Assembly (NCBI GenBank): GCA_947178085.1
Contig: CAMWWS010000070.1
Coordinates: 1-10,200 of the forward strand
Direction of reading: 5' to 3'
From: an uncultured Lachnospiraceae bacterium
GTDB lineage: Bacteria; Bacillota_A; Clostridia; Lachnospirales; Lachnospiraceae
Length of the DNA stretch: 10,200 bases
Positions within the stretch are counted from its first letter, which is position 1. Each line of letters opens with the position of its first letter. Positions 1 through 5,926 of the stretch are shown here, piece after piece. Below the pieces are notes generated by a model. It did not search any database. It was not told where the DNA came from and saw only the letters and a program-made list of their open reading frames with translations. The translations under genes and the position numbers were made by a program.

Positions 1-37
1 ATACTATATGATTAAGAAAGATTCGTCAGAAATAAGC

Positions 38-65
38 TTTACATAATTACATAAATAATTTTAAT
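38..65 (+). promoter_or_regulatory. Weak candidate promoter for the malic enzyme gene
   Basis: TTTACA at 38-43 (five of six matches to TTGACA) is followed after 16 bp by TTTAAT at 60-65 (five of six to TATAAT). It would give a leader of only about 16 nt before the ATG, just enough for the GAGG ribosome binding site at 77-80. The stretch is very AT-rich, so a chance match is quite possible. Confidence 0.25.
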
Positions 66-87
66 TTGAAAGAAACGAGGTACAATT

Positions 88-1245
88 ATGACAACAGGTG
101 AAAAAGCGTTAAAAATGCATGAGGAGTGGAACGGCAAGCTGGAAACCGTTTCCAAATCAGCCGTCAAAACAAGAGAGGATTTGGCAATCGCCTATACGCC
201 GGGTGTTGCAGAACCCTGTAAGGTAATTGCAAAAGACAAGGAAGCAGCCTACACATATACATGGAAATCCAACACAATAGCTGTAGTTTCCGACGGAAGC
301 GCTGTTCTCGGTCTTGGAAATATCGGTCCTCATGCGGCTATGCCGGTTATGGAAGGCAAAGCCGTACTGTTCAAGGAATTCGGCGGCGTAAATGCAGTTC
401 CCATCTGCCTCGACACACAGGATACCGAAGAAATCATCAAGGCGGTAACTTATCTTGCGCCGGGCTTTGGCGGAATCAATCTGGAGGATATAAGTGCGCC
501 ACGCTGCTTTGAAATAGAAGAAAGGCTGAAAGAGATTCTGGATATACCCGTATTCCATGACGACCAGCACGGTACGGCTATCGTGGTACTGGCAGGCACT
601 ATCAATGCCCTGAAGGTCACAGGTAAGAAAAAAGAAGACTGCAAGGTAGTAGTAAACGGAGCAGGAAGCGCAGGTATCGCTATCACCAAACTGTTACAAA
701 GCTATGGATTTAACAACATCATCCTGTGCGACAGCACCGGTATCATCAGCAAATCAAGAAATAACCTGAATAAAGTAAAACAGCAGATGGCTGAGACCAC
801 CAATCCGTCGAATGAAAGCGGCACACTTGCAGATGCAATGAAAAATTCAGATATTTTCATCGGCGTATCCGCTCCCGACGTCGTAACGTCAGAGATGGTT
901 GCTTCCATGAAAAAGGATCCCATAATATTCGCAATGTCCAATCCTGTACCGGAAATCATGCCAGATGTTGCAAAGGCTGCCGGAGCACGTATAGTAGGCA
1001 CCGGACGCTCCGATTTCCCTAACCAGATTAATAACGTAGTGGCTTTCCCCGGCATCTTCAAAGGCGCTCTGGAAGGACGCGCACCGCAGATTACGGAAGA
1101 AATGAAGCTGGCTGCTGCTTATGCCATTGCAGGATTGGTTCCTGATGAAGAATTAAATGAAGACAATATTATGCCGGAGGCTTTCAATCCCGTGGTTGCG
1201 GAAGTTGTCGCCGAGGCAGTGAAATCACACATTCATAAGCAGTAG
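88..1245 (+). CDS. Malic enzyme (malate dehydrogenase, oxaloacetate-decarboxylating)
   Basis: Cytosolic malic enzyme, 385 aa, oxidatively decarboxylating malate to pyruvate and CO2 while reducing NAD or NADP; it links C4 acids to pyruvate. Length fits the short bacterial form without a phosphotransacetylase domain. Visible in order: YTPGV at residues 36-40 with the catalytic tyrosine; EGKAVLFK at 89-96 with the catalytic lysine (K91); NLEDI at 131-135 and HDDQHGTA at 157-164, which carry the metal-binding acidic residues; a Rossmann GAGSAG at 191-196; MSNPVPE at 283-289; and GRSDFPNQINN at 307-317. An aspartate (D215) ends the second Rossmann strand, which usually favours NAD over NADP; cofactor choice is my inference. 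The start has an upstream GAGG at 77-80 with 7-nt spacing. A DUF4364 gene follows on the same strand and may be co-transcribed. Confidence 0.96.
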   Translation: MTTGEKALKMHEEWNGKLETVSKSAVKTREDLAIAYTPGVAEPCKVIAKDKEAAYTYTWKSNTIAVVSDGSAVLGLGNIGPHAAMPVMEGKAVLFKEFGGVNAVPICLDTQDTEEIIKAVTYLAPGFGGINLEDISAPRCFEIEERLKEILDIPVFHDDQHGTAIVVLAGTINALKVTGKKKEDCKVVVNGAGSAGIAITKLLQSYGFNNIILCDSTGIISKSRNNLNKVKQQMAETTNPSNESGTLADAMKNSDIFIGVSAPDVVTSEMVASMKKDPIIFAMSNPVPEIMPDVAKAAGARIVGTGRSDFPNQINNVVAFPGIFKGALEGRAPQITEEMKLAAAYAIAGLVPDEELNEDNIMPEAFNPVVAEVVAEAVKSHIHKQ

Positions 1246-1272
1246 AGGGGGCACTTAGCCACCCTTCTACTG
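1240..1272 (+). other. Hairpin at the end of the malic enzyme gene, no U-tract
   Basis: Positions 1240-1250 pair with 1262-1272 in an 11-bp stem (one G-T pair at 1247/1265) with an 11-nt loop. It overlaps the malic enzyme stop codon. No T-run follows, so it is not a convincing intrinsic terminator; it may stabilise the 3' end or attenuate read-through into the DUF4364 gene. Confidence 0.5.
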
Positions 1273-1303
1273 TAATGCGTCATGAATAAATCGGAGAAAT
1301 GTA

Positions 1304-1822
1304 ATGACTCAGGAAGATACTTTGATACTTTATAAGCTTATAATACTATATATGCTGAACCGCGCCGCATTTCCAATTACGAAAGCACAGGTAGCCGATT
1401 TCATTCTTGAAAACGAGTATATGGACTTTTTAACTCTGCAGCAGGTATTTGCCGAACTGGCGGACTCTGAGATGATTACTGCGACTACTGTCCGCAACCG
1501 CACACATCTTGCTATTACAGAAGAAGGAAAAGAGACGTTATATTTATTTATTAACCGACTTAACGTACTCACCAAGAAGAAAATCGACAGTTTTTACATG
1601 GAAAAAGGACTGGAAATGCGAAACGAGGTTTCCATTACTTCCGATTACTATAAATCCACTTCCGGAGAATATGAAGCCCGCTTACAGGCTACGGAAAAAA
1701 AGGTCAGGCTTATCGATATCACATTATCGGTTCCCGATGAAGAAACCGCTGCCGCCATATGCGATAACTGGCAGAAAAAAAATCAGATCGTGTATCAAAG
1801 CTTAATAGAGCAGTTATTTTAG
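1304..1822 (+). CDS. DUF4364 family winged-helix-like protein
   Basis: A 172-aa cytosolic protein that I recognise as the DUF4364 family, common in Clostridia and of unknown role. Residues about 5-85 look like a winged helix-turn-helix: a first helix TLILYKLIILYMLNRA, a QVADFILEN helix, a TLQQVFAELADSEMI recognition-helix-like segment, and a wing ending in the HLAITEEGKETL turn typical of PadR/MarR-like folds. The C-terminal half (about 90-172) is a mixed alpha/beta region rich in charged residues with no motif I know. This suggests a regulator, but no DNA target is known; that is inference. GGAG at 1293-1296 precedes the ATG by 7 nt. It lies 58 bp after the malic enzyme gene, so an operon is possible. 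Its stop overlaps the convergent rarA stop by 4 bp. Confidence 0.88.
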   Translation: MTQEDTLILYKLIILYMLNRAAFPITKAQVADFILENEYMDFLTLQQVFAELADSEMITATTVRNRTHLAITEEGKETLYLFINRLNVLTKKKIDSFYMEKGLEMRNEVSITSDYYKSTSGEYEARLQATEKKVRLIDITLSVPDEETAAAICDNWQKKNQIVYQSLIEQLF

Positions 1823-3135
1823 CCTTTTATACGCTTCATATGTTCTTTGATTTTGACTTCATATCCATTTCCGGAAGGACGATAAAATTCTTTTCCATTC
1901 AATTCATAAGGAAGATATTGCTGCTCCACATAATGGTTGGGATAATCATGCGCATACTTATATCCCGTGCCGTGACCTAGCTTCGCGGCACCCTTATAGT
2001 GTGCGTCCTGTAGATGCGTAGGTATCGGCAGATTCCCGCTCTGCTCTACCTCCTTCATTACCTCGAAAATGGCGTTGCAGGAGGAATTGCTTTTCGGAGC
2101 GCACGCCACATAAGTCGCCGCCTGTGCTAAAATAATCTGAGCCTCAGGCATTCCTATTCTTTCAACTGCAAGCGATGCACTGACCGCTACCGTTAGTGCG
2201 TTTGGATCAGCATTTCCTACATCCTCAGCGGCGCATATCATTATTCTTCTGGCGATAAAAGTCACGCTCTCCCCCGCATAGAGCATTCTCCCAAGATAGT
2301 ATACTGCTGCATCCGGGTCCGATCCTCTCATGCTTTTAATAAATGCCGAGATTGTATCATAATGGTTATCCCCTGTCTTATCGTAACGGAGGACTCTTTT
2401 CTGAATACATTCCTGTGCCACTTCAGTCGTAATATGTATCTTACCGTCTTCGCTCCTGTTAGTAGTCATGATGCCGAGTTCTACCGCATTCAGGGCATGT
2501 CTTGCATCTCCGCCTGACAAATCAGCCAGAAAATCCACAGCATCCTCGTCAATTACTGCATCATATGCACCCATACCCTTCTCTTTATCATAGACGGCAC
2601 GATCGATCAACACTTTGATATCGTCTCTTGACAGTGGCTTTAGTTCAAAGACTATCGAACGGGAGATTAACGCCCCATTGACTTCAAAATATGGATTCTC
2701 TGTAGTAGCGCCAATCAGGATAATCGTTCCGTCTTCCACAAACGGCAGCAAGTAATCCTGCTGTCCCTTATTAAAACGGTGGATTTCATCAATGAAAAGT
2801 ATGGTCTTCCTTCCGTACATTCCGCTTGTATTCTTCGCCTGCTCAACTACGGCTTCCATGTCCTTCTTGCCTGCTACGGTCGCATTAATCTGTGTAAATT
2901 CCGCACTGGTTGTATTGGCAATGACTTTCGCAAGCGTTGTTTTGCCGGTTCCCGGCGGTCCATAGAATATAATGGAACTAATCTTATCAGCCTTGATAGC
3001 GCGGTAAAGCAGTTTATCCTTACCGATGATGTGCTGCTGCCCTACTACCTCATCCAATGTGGCAGGCCTCAATCTTGCGGCAAGCGGAGATTCCTTATCC
3101 ATGTTCGTATTTCTCATATACTCAAATAAATCCAT
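1819..3135 (-). CDS. rarA: Replication-associated recombination protein A (AAA+ ATPase)
   Basis: RarA (MgsA), 438 aa, usual family length, an AAA+ ATPase of the clamp-loader/RuvB-like clade that acts at stalled or single-stranded replication forks and associates with SSB. Visible: the PLAARLRP segment (17-24) and VVGQQHIIG (30-38) at the N-terminus, Walker A GPPGTGKT (59-66), Walker B LFIDEIH (113-119) followed by RFNKGQQD, sensor 1 GATTENP (142-148), a probable arginine finger in SRS (R159), and sensor 2 GDARHALN (209-216). The C-terminal half holds the family hallmarks ARRIMICAAEDVG, APKSNSS and PTHLQDAHYKGA (oligomerisation domain). All key residues are intact. The start is supported by a well-spaced promoter upstream, although the ribosome binding site (GGAAG 5 nt before the ATG, or AAGGA further out) is weak. 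It converges with the DUF4364 gene. Confidence 0.97.
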   Translation of the reverse strand: MDLFEYMRNTNMDKESPLAARLRPATLDEVVGQQHIIGKDKLLYRAIKADKISSIIFYGPPGTGKTTLAKVIANTTSAEFTQINATVAGKKDMEAVVEQAKNTSGMYGRKTILFIDEIHRFNKGQQDYLLPFVEDGTIILIGATTENPYFEVNGALISRSIVFELKPLSRDDIKVLIDRAVYDKEKGMGAYDAVIDEDAVDFLADLSGGDARHALNAVELGIMTTNRSEDGKIHITTEVAQECIQKRVLRYDKTGDNHYDTISAFIKSMRGSDPDAAVYYLGRMLYAGESVTFIARRIMICAAEDVGNADPNALTVAVSASLAVERIGMPEAQIILAQAATYVACAPKSNSSCNAIFEVMKEVEQSGNLPIPTHLQDAHYKGAAKLGHGTGYKYAHDYPNHYVEQQYLPYELNGKEFYRPSGNGYEVKIKEHMKRIKG

Positions 3136-3202
3136 ACTGGCTTCCGTTTCCTTTTTCTACAGATAATCTACAGAGAAAATTTGCTGTATGTAATAAAATA
3201 AT

Positions 3203-3231
3203 TTTATAAACAATTGTGAAACTGTTATCAA
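3203..3231 (-). promoter_or_regulatory. Promoter for rarA
   Basis: On the minus strand TTGATA (3231-3226) and TATAAA (3208-3203) are separated by exactly 17 bp; each matches five of six consensus bases. Transcription would start near 3196, giving a leader of about 60 nt before the rarA ATG. It lies just past the long hairpin at 3239-3316, so rarA appears to have its own transcription unit. Confidence 0.6.
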
Positions 3232-3238
3232 ATGTCAC

Positions 3239-3316
3239 GAACTTAGTCAAAATAAACAAAAACGGCGCTCACCGCAAGCGAAATCGCGCCTTATTTTGTT
3301 TATTCTGACTAAGTTC
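3239..3316 (-). terminator. Long bidirectional terminator-like hairpin between the ECF gene and rarA
   Basis: An extended stem: 3239-3249 pairs with 3306-3316 (11 bp), then 3251-3261 with 3294-3304 (11 bp), then the GC core 3264-3268 with 3286-3290 (5 bp), separated by small internal loops. The GC core is followed by a T-rich run on both strands (TTTTTGTTTATTTT on the minus strand, TTATTTTGTTTATT on the plus strand), which fits a bidirectional intrinsic terminator. In this context it would stop transcripts from the minus-strand ECF gene before rarA. The outer 11-bp arms are unusually long for a simple terminator. Confidence 0.6.
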
Positions 3317-3392
3317 TGGTTATTGAAATAGAGTTTAGCAATTAACTATATTTATTTTATCATGAGAGCAGTTTTTTGTCAGTATATAAATC

Positions 3393-3408
3393 ACCTGATT
3401 TTTCAGGT
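3393..3408 (-). other. Short hairpin overlapping the ECF gene stop codon
   Basis: ACCTGA at 3393-3398 and TCAGGT at 3403-3408 form a perfect 6-bp stem with a 4-nt loop that includes the end of the coding region. The following minus-strand sequence is only moderately T-rich, so it is at best a weak terminator or a transcript-end stabiliser. The longer hairpin at 3239-3316 lies further downstream. I see nothing else in 3317-3392. Confidence 0.35.
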
Positions 3409-3918
3409 ATCTCCTATGATTTTTTTATAAATATTTCGAATTCCGCAATGGAAACATATAATAACTCCGGCAACTGCACCGATACCTGCCTGCAGTATTT
3501 CAAACGGAAGCTTTATAATCGCATATTCAGGCGTACTGTACACATACGCACGCCCCAGAGTATAGCCTATTACCATAATCACTGCACCGATGGAAACGCC
3601 TGCGATTGCACCGGCTTTATTATTCTTTTTGAAAATTCTGTTAACAAACATTGATATAACGAGAGCCTGCACTCCGTGTGTCACAAGCGAGACAAACATG
3701 GGTGCGGGATAAAAGAAAAAATCTCCCAAAAATGAGCCGACGCCTCCGACTACAGCCGCATGGAAAGGGTCAAGCAGGATTGCGGCAGTACAGATGGCTA
3801 TATCGCATAAATATAAATGACCGCCGGGCACCGGAATGCTAAAAGAGCTCAGGACGATGTTCAGCGCCATGAAGAGGGCAGAGATTGTTAGTTTTTTTAC
3901 AGAAATAGTAGTTTTCAT
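3403..3918 (-). CDS. ECF transporter S component (substrate-binding membrane subunit)
   Basis: A 171-aa, highly hydrophobic protein with about five to six membrane segments (about 9-30, 37-55, 56-70, 74-96, 103-125, 138-160) and a lysine-rich N-terminus. Length and layout fit the substrate-capturing S component of an energy-coupling factor vitamin transporter. The first helix carries the small-residue pattern ALFMALN (A14, A18), the AxxxA-type surface used to dock on EcfT. GGVGSFLGDFF (58-68) and the glycine-rich later helices resemble the ECF-type riboflavin/pantothenate-like S-component families. No EcfA or EcfT gene is nearby, so it would share a module encoded elsewhere (group II arrangement); substrate unknown. 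AGAGGAG (minus strand, 3935-3929) lies 10 nt before the ATG. Upstream lies a long non-coding region with a structured element, a possible regulatory leader. Confidence 0.9.
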   Translation of the reverse strand: MKTTISVKKLTISALFMALNIVLSSFSIPVPGGHLYLCDIAICTAAILLDPFHAAVVGGVGSFLGDFFFYPAPMFVSLVTHGVQALVISMFVNRIFKKNNKAGAIAGVSIGAVIMVIGYTLGRAYVYSTPEYAIIKLPFEILQAGIGAVAGVIICFHCGIRNIYKKIIGDT

Positions 3919-3984
3919 GATTTTTTGACTCCTCTCTTGATGGATAAGGGTAGGGGATAGCGCTGGGGGATTTTAAAACGGCCG

Positions 3985-4001
3985 TTGTACAATATGTGCA
4001 A
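3985..4001. promoter_or_regulatory. Operator-like inverted repeat upstream of the ECF gene
   Basis: TTGTAC (3985-3990), a 5-bp spacer, and GTGCAA (3996-4001) form a near-perfect inverted repeat (five of six pairs). A perfect 10-bp palindrome AACGGCCGTT overlaps at 3977-3986. They lie just downstream of a candidate promoter (4008-4037), where a repressor could act. No regulator is assigned; chance occurrence is possible. Confidence 0.25.
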
Positions 4002-4007
4002 TTACCT

Positions 4008-4037
4008 ATATTATTAAAGTGCCAAAAGATACTTCAA
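4008..4037 (-). promoter_or_regulatory. Candidate proximal promoter for the ECF gene
   Basis: On the minus strand TTGAAG (4037-4032) and TAATAT (4013-4008) are 18 bp apart, each with four of six consensus matches. The start would lie about 80 nt upstream of the ECF ATG. A weak plus-strand alternative overlaps: TTGTAC (3985-3990), 18 bp, TATTAT (4009-4014). Neither is strong. Confidence 0.3.
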
Positions 4038-4303
4038 TAAACTTCGGCTGGCAGATTGCGCACAATGTTCGTGAAGCGCCTTGCGAAGTCGTATGAGATT
4101 TTCTTAATATTCCGTTCTATACCCAGCAATTTCGGGACATGGATGTCCCGAAAAGCCCGCTCTGAGCCTGGACGGCGAATAGCGGGCGGTTGCGTCCGGC
4201 ATCTATAGCGTTAACGGAATATTTAGGAAATCCATATGACGCAGTCAGGCGCGAGGGAACATTTTGCGCAATCTGCCATCTCAGCCCATGAAATAATCTT
4301 TTG
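4023..4303. repeat. Large imperfect inverted repeat element (about 280 bp) with GC-rich core
   Basis: Two arms face each other across a core. Paired blocks, outside to inside: 4023-4030/4296-4303 (8 bp); 4050-4062/4265-4277 (13 bp); 4064-4070/4257-4263 (7 bp); 4076-4080/4248-4252 (5 bp); a longer imperfect block near 4088-4105/4224-4240; 4106-4116/4213-4223 (11 bp); and 4117-4121/4204-4208 (5 bp). A 5-nt insertion in the right arm and several bulges make it imperfect. No ORF spans it. No convincing target-site duplication is visible. Transcribed from either strand it would fold into one long rod. It could be a MITE-like insertion, a structured RNA gene, or the leader of the ECF gene. G-T pairs favour the plus-strand fold slightly, while the better promoter points along the minus strand. 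Confidence 0.75.
4130..4200. other. Core of the repeat: perfect hairpin plus possible H-type pseudoknot
   Basis: At the apex of the large inverted repeat, 4130-4140 and 4143-4153 form a perfect 11-bp palindromic stem around GG. Next to it are two crossing helices: GCCCGCT (4155-4161) with AGCGGGC (4181-4187), 7 bp; and 4166-4174 with CGTCCGGC (4193-4200), 8 bp with one bulged T at 4169. Their order a, b, a', b' is that of an H-type pseudoknot, and it is possible on both strands. The block is markedly more GC-rich than the surrounding spacer. Alternatively only one of the two helices forms at a time, as in a switch. Confidence 0.5.
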
Positions 4304-4373
4304 TCTCCTGAATATTACAAATATTCCCTAATCAGTCTCTGTTAAATCCCTACTTTTCCTATATATTTTATCA

Positions 4374-4402
4374 ATATTATCACCTTTTTATTTTTGTGTC
4401 AA
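4374..4402 (-). promoter_or_regulatory. Strong candidate minus-strand promoter upstream of the inverted repeat
   Basis: On the minus strand a perfect TTGACA (4402-4397) is followed after 17 bp by TAATAT (4379-4374), preceded by TGA, giving an extended -10 (TGn). Transcription would start near 4367 and run through the whole 4303-4023 inverted repeat toward the ECF gene, a leader of about 450 nt unless it ends earlier. No terminator clearly separates the element from the ECF gene. Confidence 0.5.
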
Positions 4403-4492
4403 TATCTGCATCCAAATTTCCTCGCACCATCTTCGAACAGCATATACATCTCCCATTATCGCCATTTTCACACCAGCTTATCAAAGAAACTA

Positions 4493-4521
4493 TTGCTAAT
4501 CCAAACCCAATATGTGATAAT
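4493..4521 (+). promoter_or_regulatory. Promoter for the xpaC-telA unit
   Basis: TTGCTA (4493-4498) and GATAAT (4516-4521) are 17 bp apart, and TG at 4513-4514 makes an extended -10. The start would be near 4528, giving a leader of about 55 nt before the chosen ATG at 4584. It is divergent from the minus-strand promoter at 4374-4402. I see no further signal in 4403-4492. Confidence 0.5.
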
Positions 4522-4567
4522 ATAAACCAGAGAAATGCCTTACGGAAACTATATAGGCTATGAAGAT

Positions 4568-4574
4568 AAAGAGG
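4568..4574 (+). promoter_or_regulatory. Ribosome binding site deciding the xpaC start
   Basis: AAAGAGGG ends at 4575 or just before, about 9 nt upstream of the ATG at 4584. The in-frame ATG at 4560 lies upstream of this site and has no purine-rich sequence at a proper distance, so translation most likely begins at 4584. Confidence 0.6.
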
Positions 4575-4583
4575 GTTTGCGAA

Positions 4584-5912
4584 ATGAGCGGCTATCAAAA
4601 TAGAGGCAGCATGGGAGAACAGATAAAAGGAGCGCTTACTGAGGCATTGCAAAGCGGTGATTTCAGTAAGTTAAATGATTTGGTGTCTCAGACTGTCAAC
4701 ATTACTATAGACGAAGTCAGGTCAAATATTGCATCCGGTATCGGTACAGGCCTGGAAAAAGAAAAACAGGCGCAGGAAGAACGTCGCAGACAGGAACAAC
4801 AGAACCGGCAGCTTAGGGAGGAACGTGAAAGGCAGGAACAGGAACGAAGAAACAGACTGATACAGGAGTCACGTAACAAGCAGGAACTGGAACAACGCAA
4901 CAGGCAATATAGTCTTCAAAATAAATTCCGAATCAAAAAGGTAGGCAATGTATCCAATGTGCTTTATCAGGTATTCGGCGGAATCGGTCTGGGATTTACA
5001 GGATTGTTTACTCTCGGATACATTTTTACGGCATTATATGATTGGCACTTAACAAGCGTGGGAGGATGGATTGCAAATTTACTCTTTCTTACATTTTTTT
5101 TCGGTATGATTAATCTAGGCATCAGCCAACGAAAACGCCTAAAGCGTGCAGAACGCTATGTAAAGCTGTGTGACCATAAAATGTATAAAAATATAAAAGA
5201 ATTGGCAATGGCTTCCGGCAAAAAAGAGCGCTATGTTGTAAAAGATCTGCAGAAAATGATTGATTTGGGTTTTTTCCCTGAAGGACATCTGGATGAACAG
5301 AAAACCTGCTTTATGCTGAGCGACGCTATTTACTGGCAGTATATGGACGTCGAAGAGAGTCGCAAGCGCATTGAAGAAGAGAACAGGATTACCGCTAAAC
5401 CGCAGGAAGAGTCGCAGACTCCAAAGGATAACTCTGCACCGGAAATATCAGATGAGCAGAACACTGAGTTAAATACCATGATAGCTGAAGGCATGGAATG
5501 TATCCGTAAACTAAGGGAATTGAATGATAAGATTCCCGGCGAGGTCATTTCCGCAAAGCTTTTCCGCTTGGAAAGCCTTCTTAAAGAAATATTTAACAGC
5601 ATCAGGGAGCATCCTGAACAGATGCACCGTATGCATAAACTGATGAATTATTATCTGCCTACTACTCTCAAGCTGGTAGAGGCATATGAAGAATTTGACC
5701 GCGTGAGCGCCCCCGGAGATGAAATCACGGCTGCGAAAGCGGAAATAGAAAATACTCTGGACACAATCAACCATGCATTCACGGAACTTTTGAACAACCT
5801 GTTCCAAGACTCTGTATTCGATGCAACAACAGATGCGCAGGTATTGAAAACCATGCTTGCCAGAGAAGGCTTGATGAATGAGATGGAATTTGCAACAATA
5901 AAAGACAACTGA
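4584..5912 (+). CDS. xpaC: XpaC-family membrane protein (5-bromo-4-chloroindolyl phosphate hydrolysis family)
   Basis: A 442-aa protein from the ATG at 4584; an in-frame ATG at 4560 would add eight residues but lacks a ribosome binding site. Residues 1-50 form an MSGYQ..MGEQIKGALTEAL..DFSKLNDLVSQTV amphipathic start typical of clostridial members. Residues about 58-115 are a highly charged Q/E/R coiled coil, then two membrane helices (about 131-153 and 163-183). A small basic helical domain follows (about 190-255, with LQKMIDLGFFPEGHLDEQKTC), then an acidic linker and a C-terminal helical XpaC domain (about 295-432) with HPEQ and YYLPTTLKL. The family name comes from a dye-hydrolysis phenotype; I see no phosphatase active-site motif. 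Next to telA, 14 bp downstream, it forms the conserved xpaC-telA pair, linked to stress and toxic-anion tolerance. Function is otherwise unknown. Confidence 0.88.
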   Translation: MSGYQNRGSMGEQIKGALTEALQSGDFSKLNDLVSQTVNITIDEVRSNIASGIGTGLEKEKQAQEERRRQEQQNRQLREERERQEQERRNRLIQESRNKQELEQRNRQYSLQNKFRIKKVGNVSNVLYQVFGGIGLGFTGLFTLGYIFTALYDWHLTSVGGWIANLLFLTFFFGMINLGISQRKRLKRAERYVKLCDHKMYKNIKELAMASGKKERYVVKDLQKMIDLGFFPEGHLDEQKTCFMLSDAIYWQYMDVEESRKRIEEENRITAKPQEESQTPKDNSAPEISDEQNTELNTMIAEGMECIRKLRELNDKIPGEVISAKLFRLESLLKEIFNSIREHPEQMHRMHKLMNYYLPTTLKLVEAYEEFDRVSAPGDEITAAKAEIENTLDTINHAFTELLNNLFQDSVFDATTDAQVLKTMLAREGLMNEMEFATIKDN

Positions 5913-5926
5913 ACGGAGGAAAACAA

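Noticed and set aside
1240..1272. Intrinsic terminator after the malic enzyme
   Set aside because: The hairpin is good but no T-run follows, so I list it only as a hairpin.
3376..3654. Plus-strand 92-codon ORF across the ECF gene
   Set aside because: It is antisense to the ECF S component; composition is not protein-like and there is no ribosome binding site.
4155..4200. HDV-like ribozyme (GGCGAAT at 4174-4180 and nested pseudoknot order)
   Set aside because: There is no room for the P3 and P4 helices between the two crossing stems, on either strand, and no plausible cleavage site.
4278..4287. GGGCTGAGAT on the minus strand, resembling the conserved CUGAGA of the TPP riboswitch upstream of an ECF gene
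   Set aside because: The other invariant TPP elements (the GGGGUGC start, ACCCUUUGAACCUGAU and the GCG.AGGGA end) are not found at proper distances, and the segment is part of the long inverted-repeat arm.
4023..4303. Integron attC site or insertion-sequence remnant
   Set aside because: No integron core sites, no transposase fragment and no clear target duplication are visible, and the arms are longer than typical attC sites.
4380..4652. Minus-strand 90-codon ORF with hydrophobic stretches
   Set aside because: It covers both divergent promoters and starts inside xpaC on the opposite strand, has no ribosome binding site and no recognisable family.
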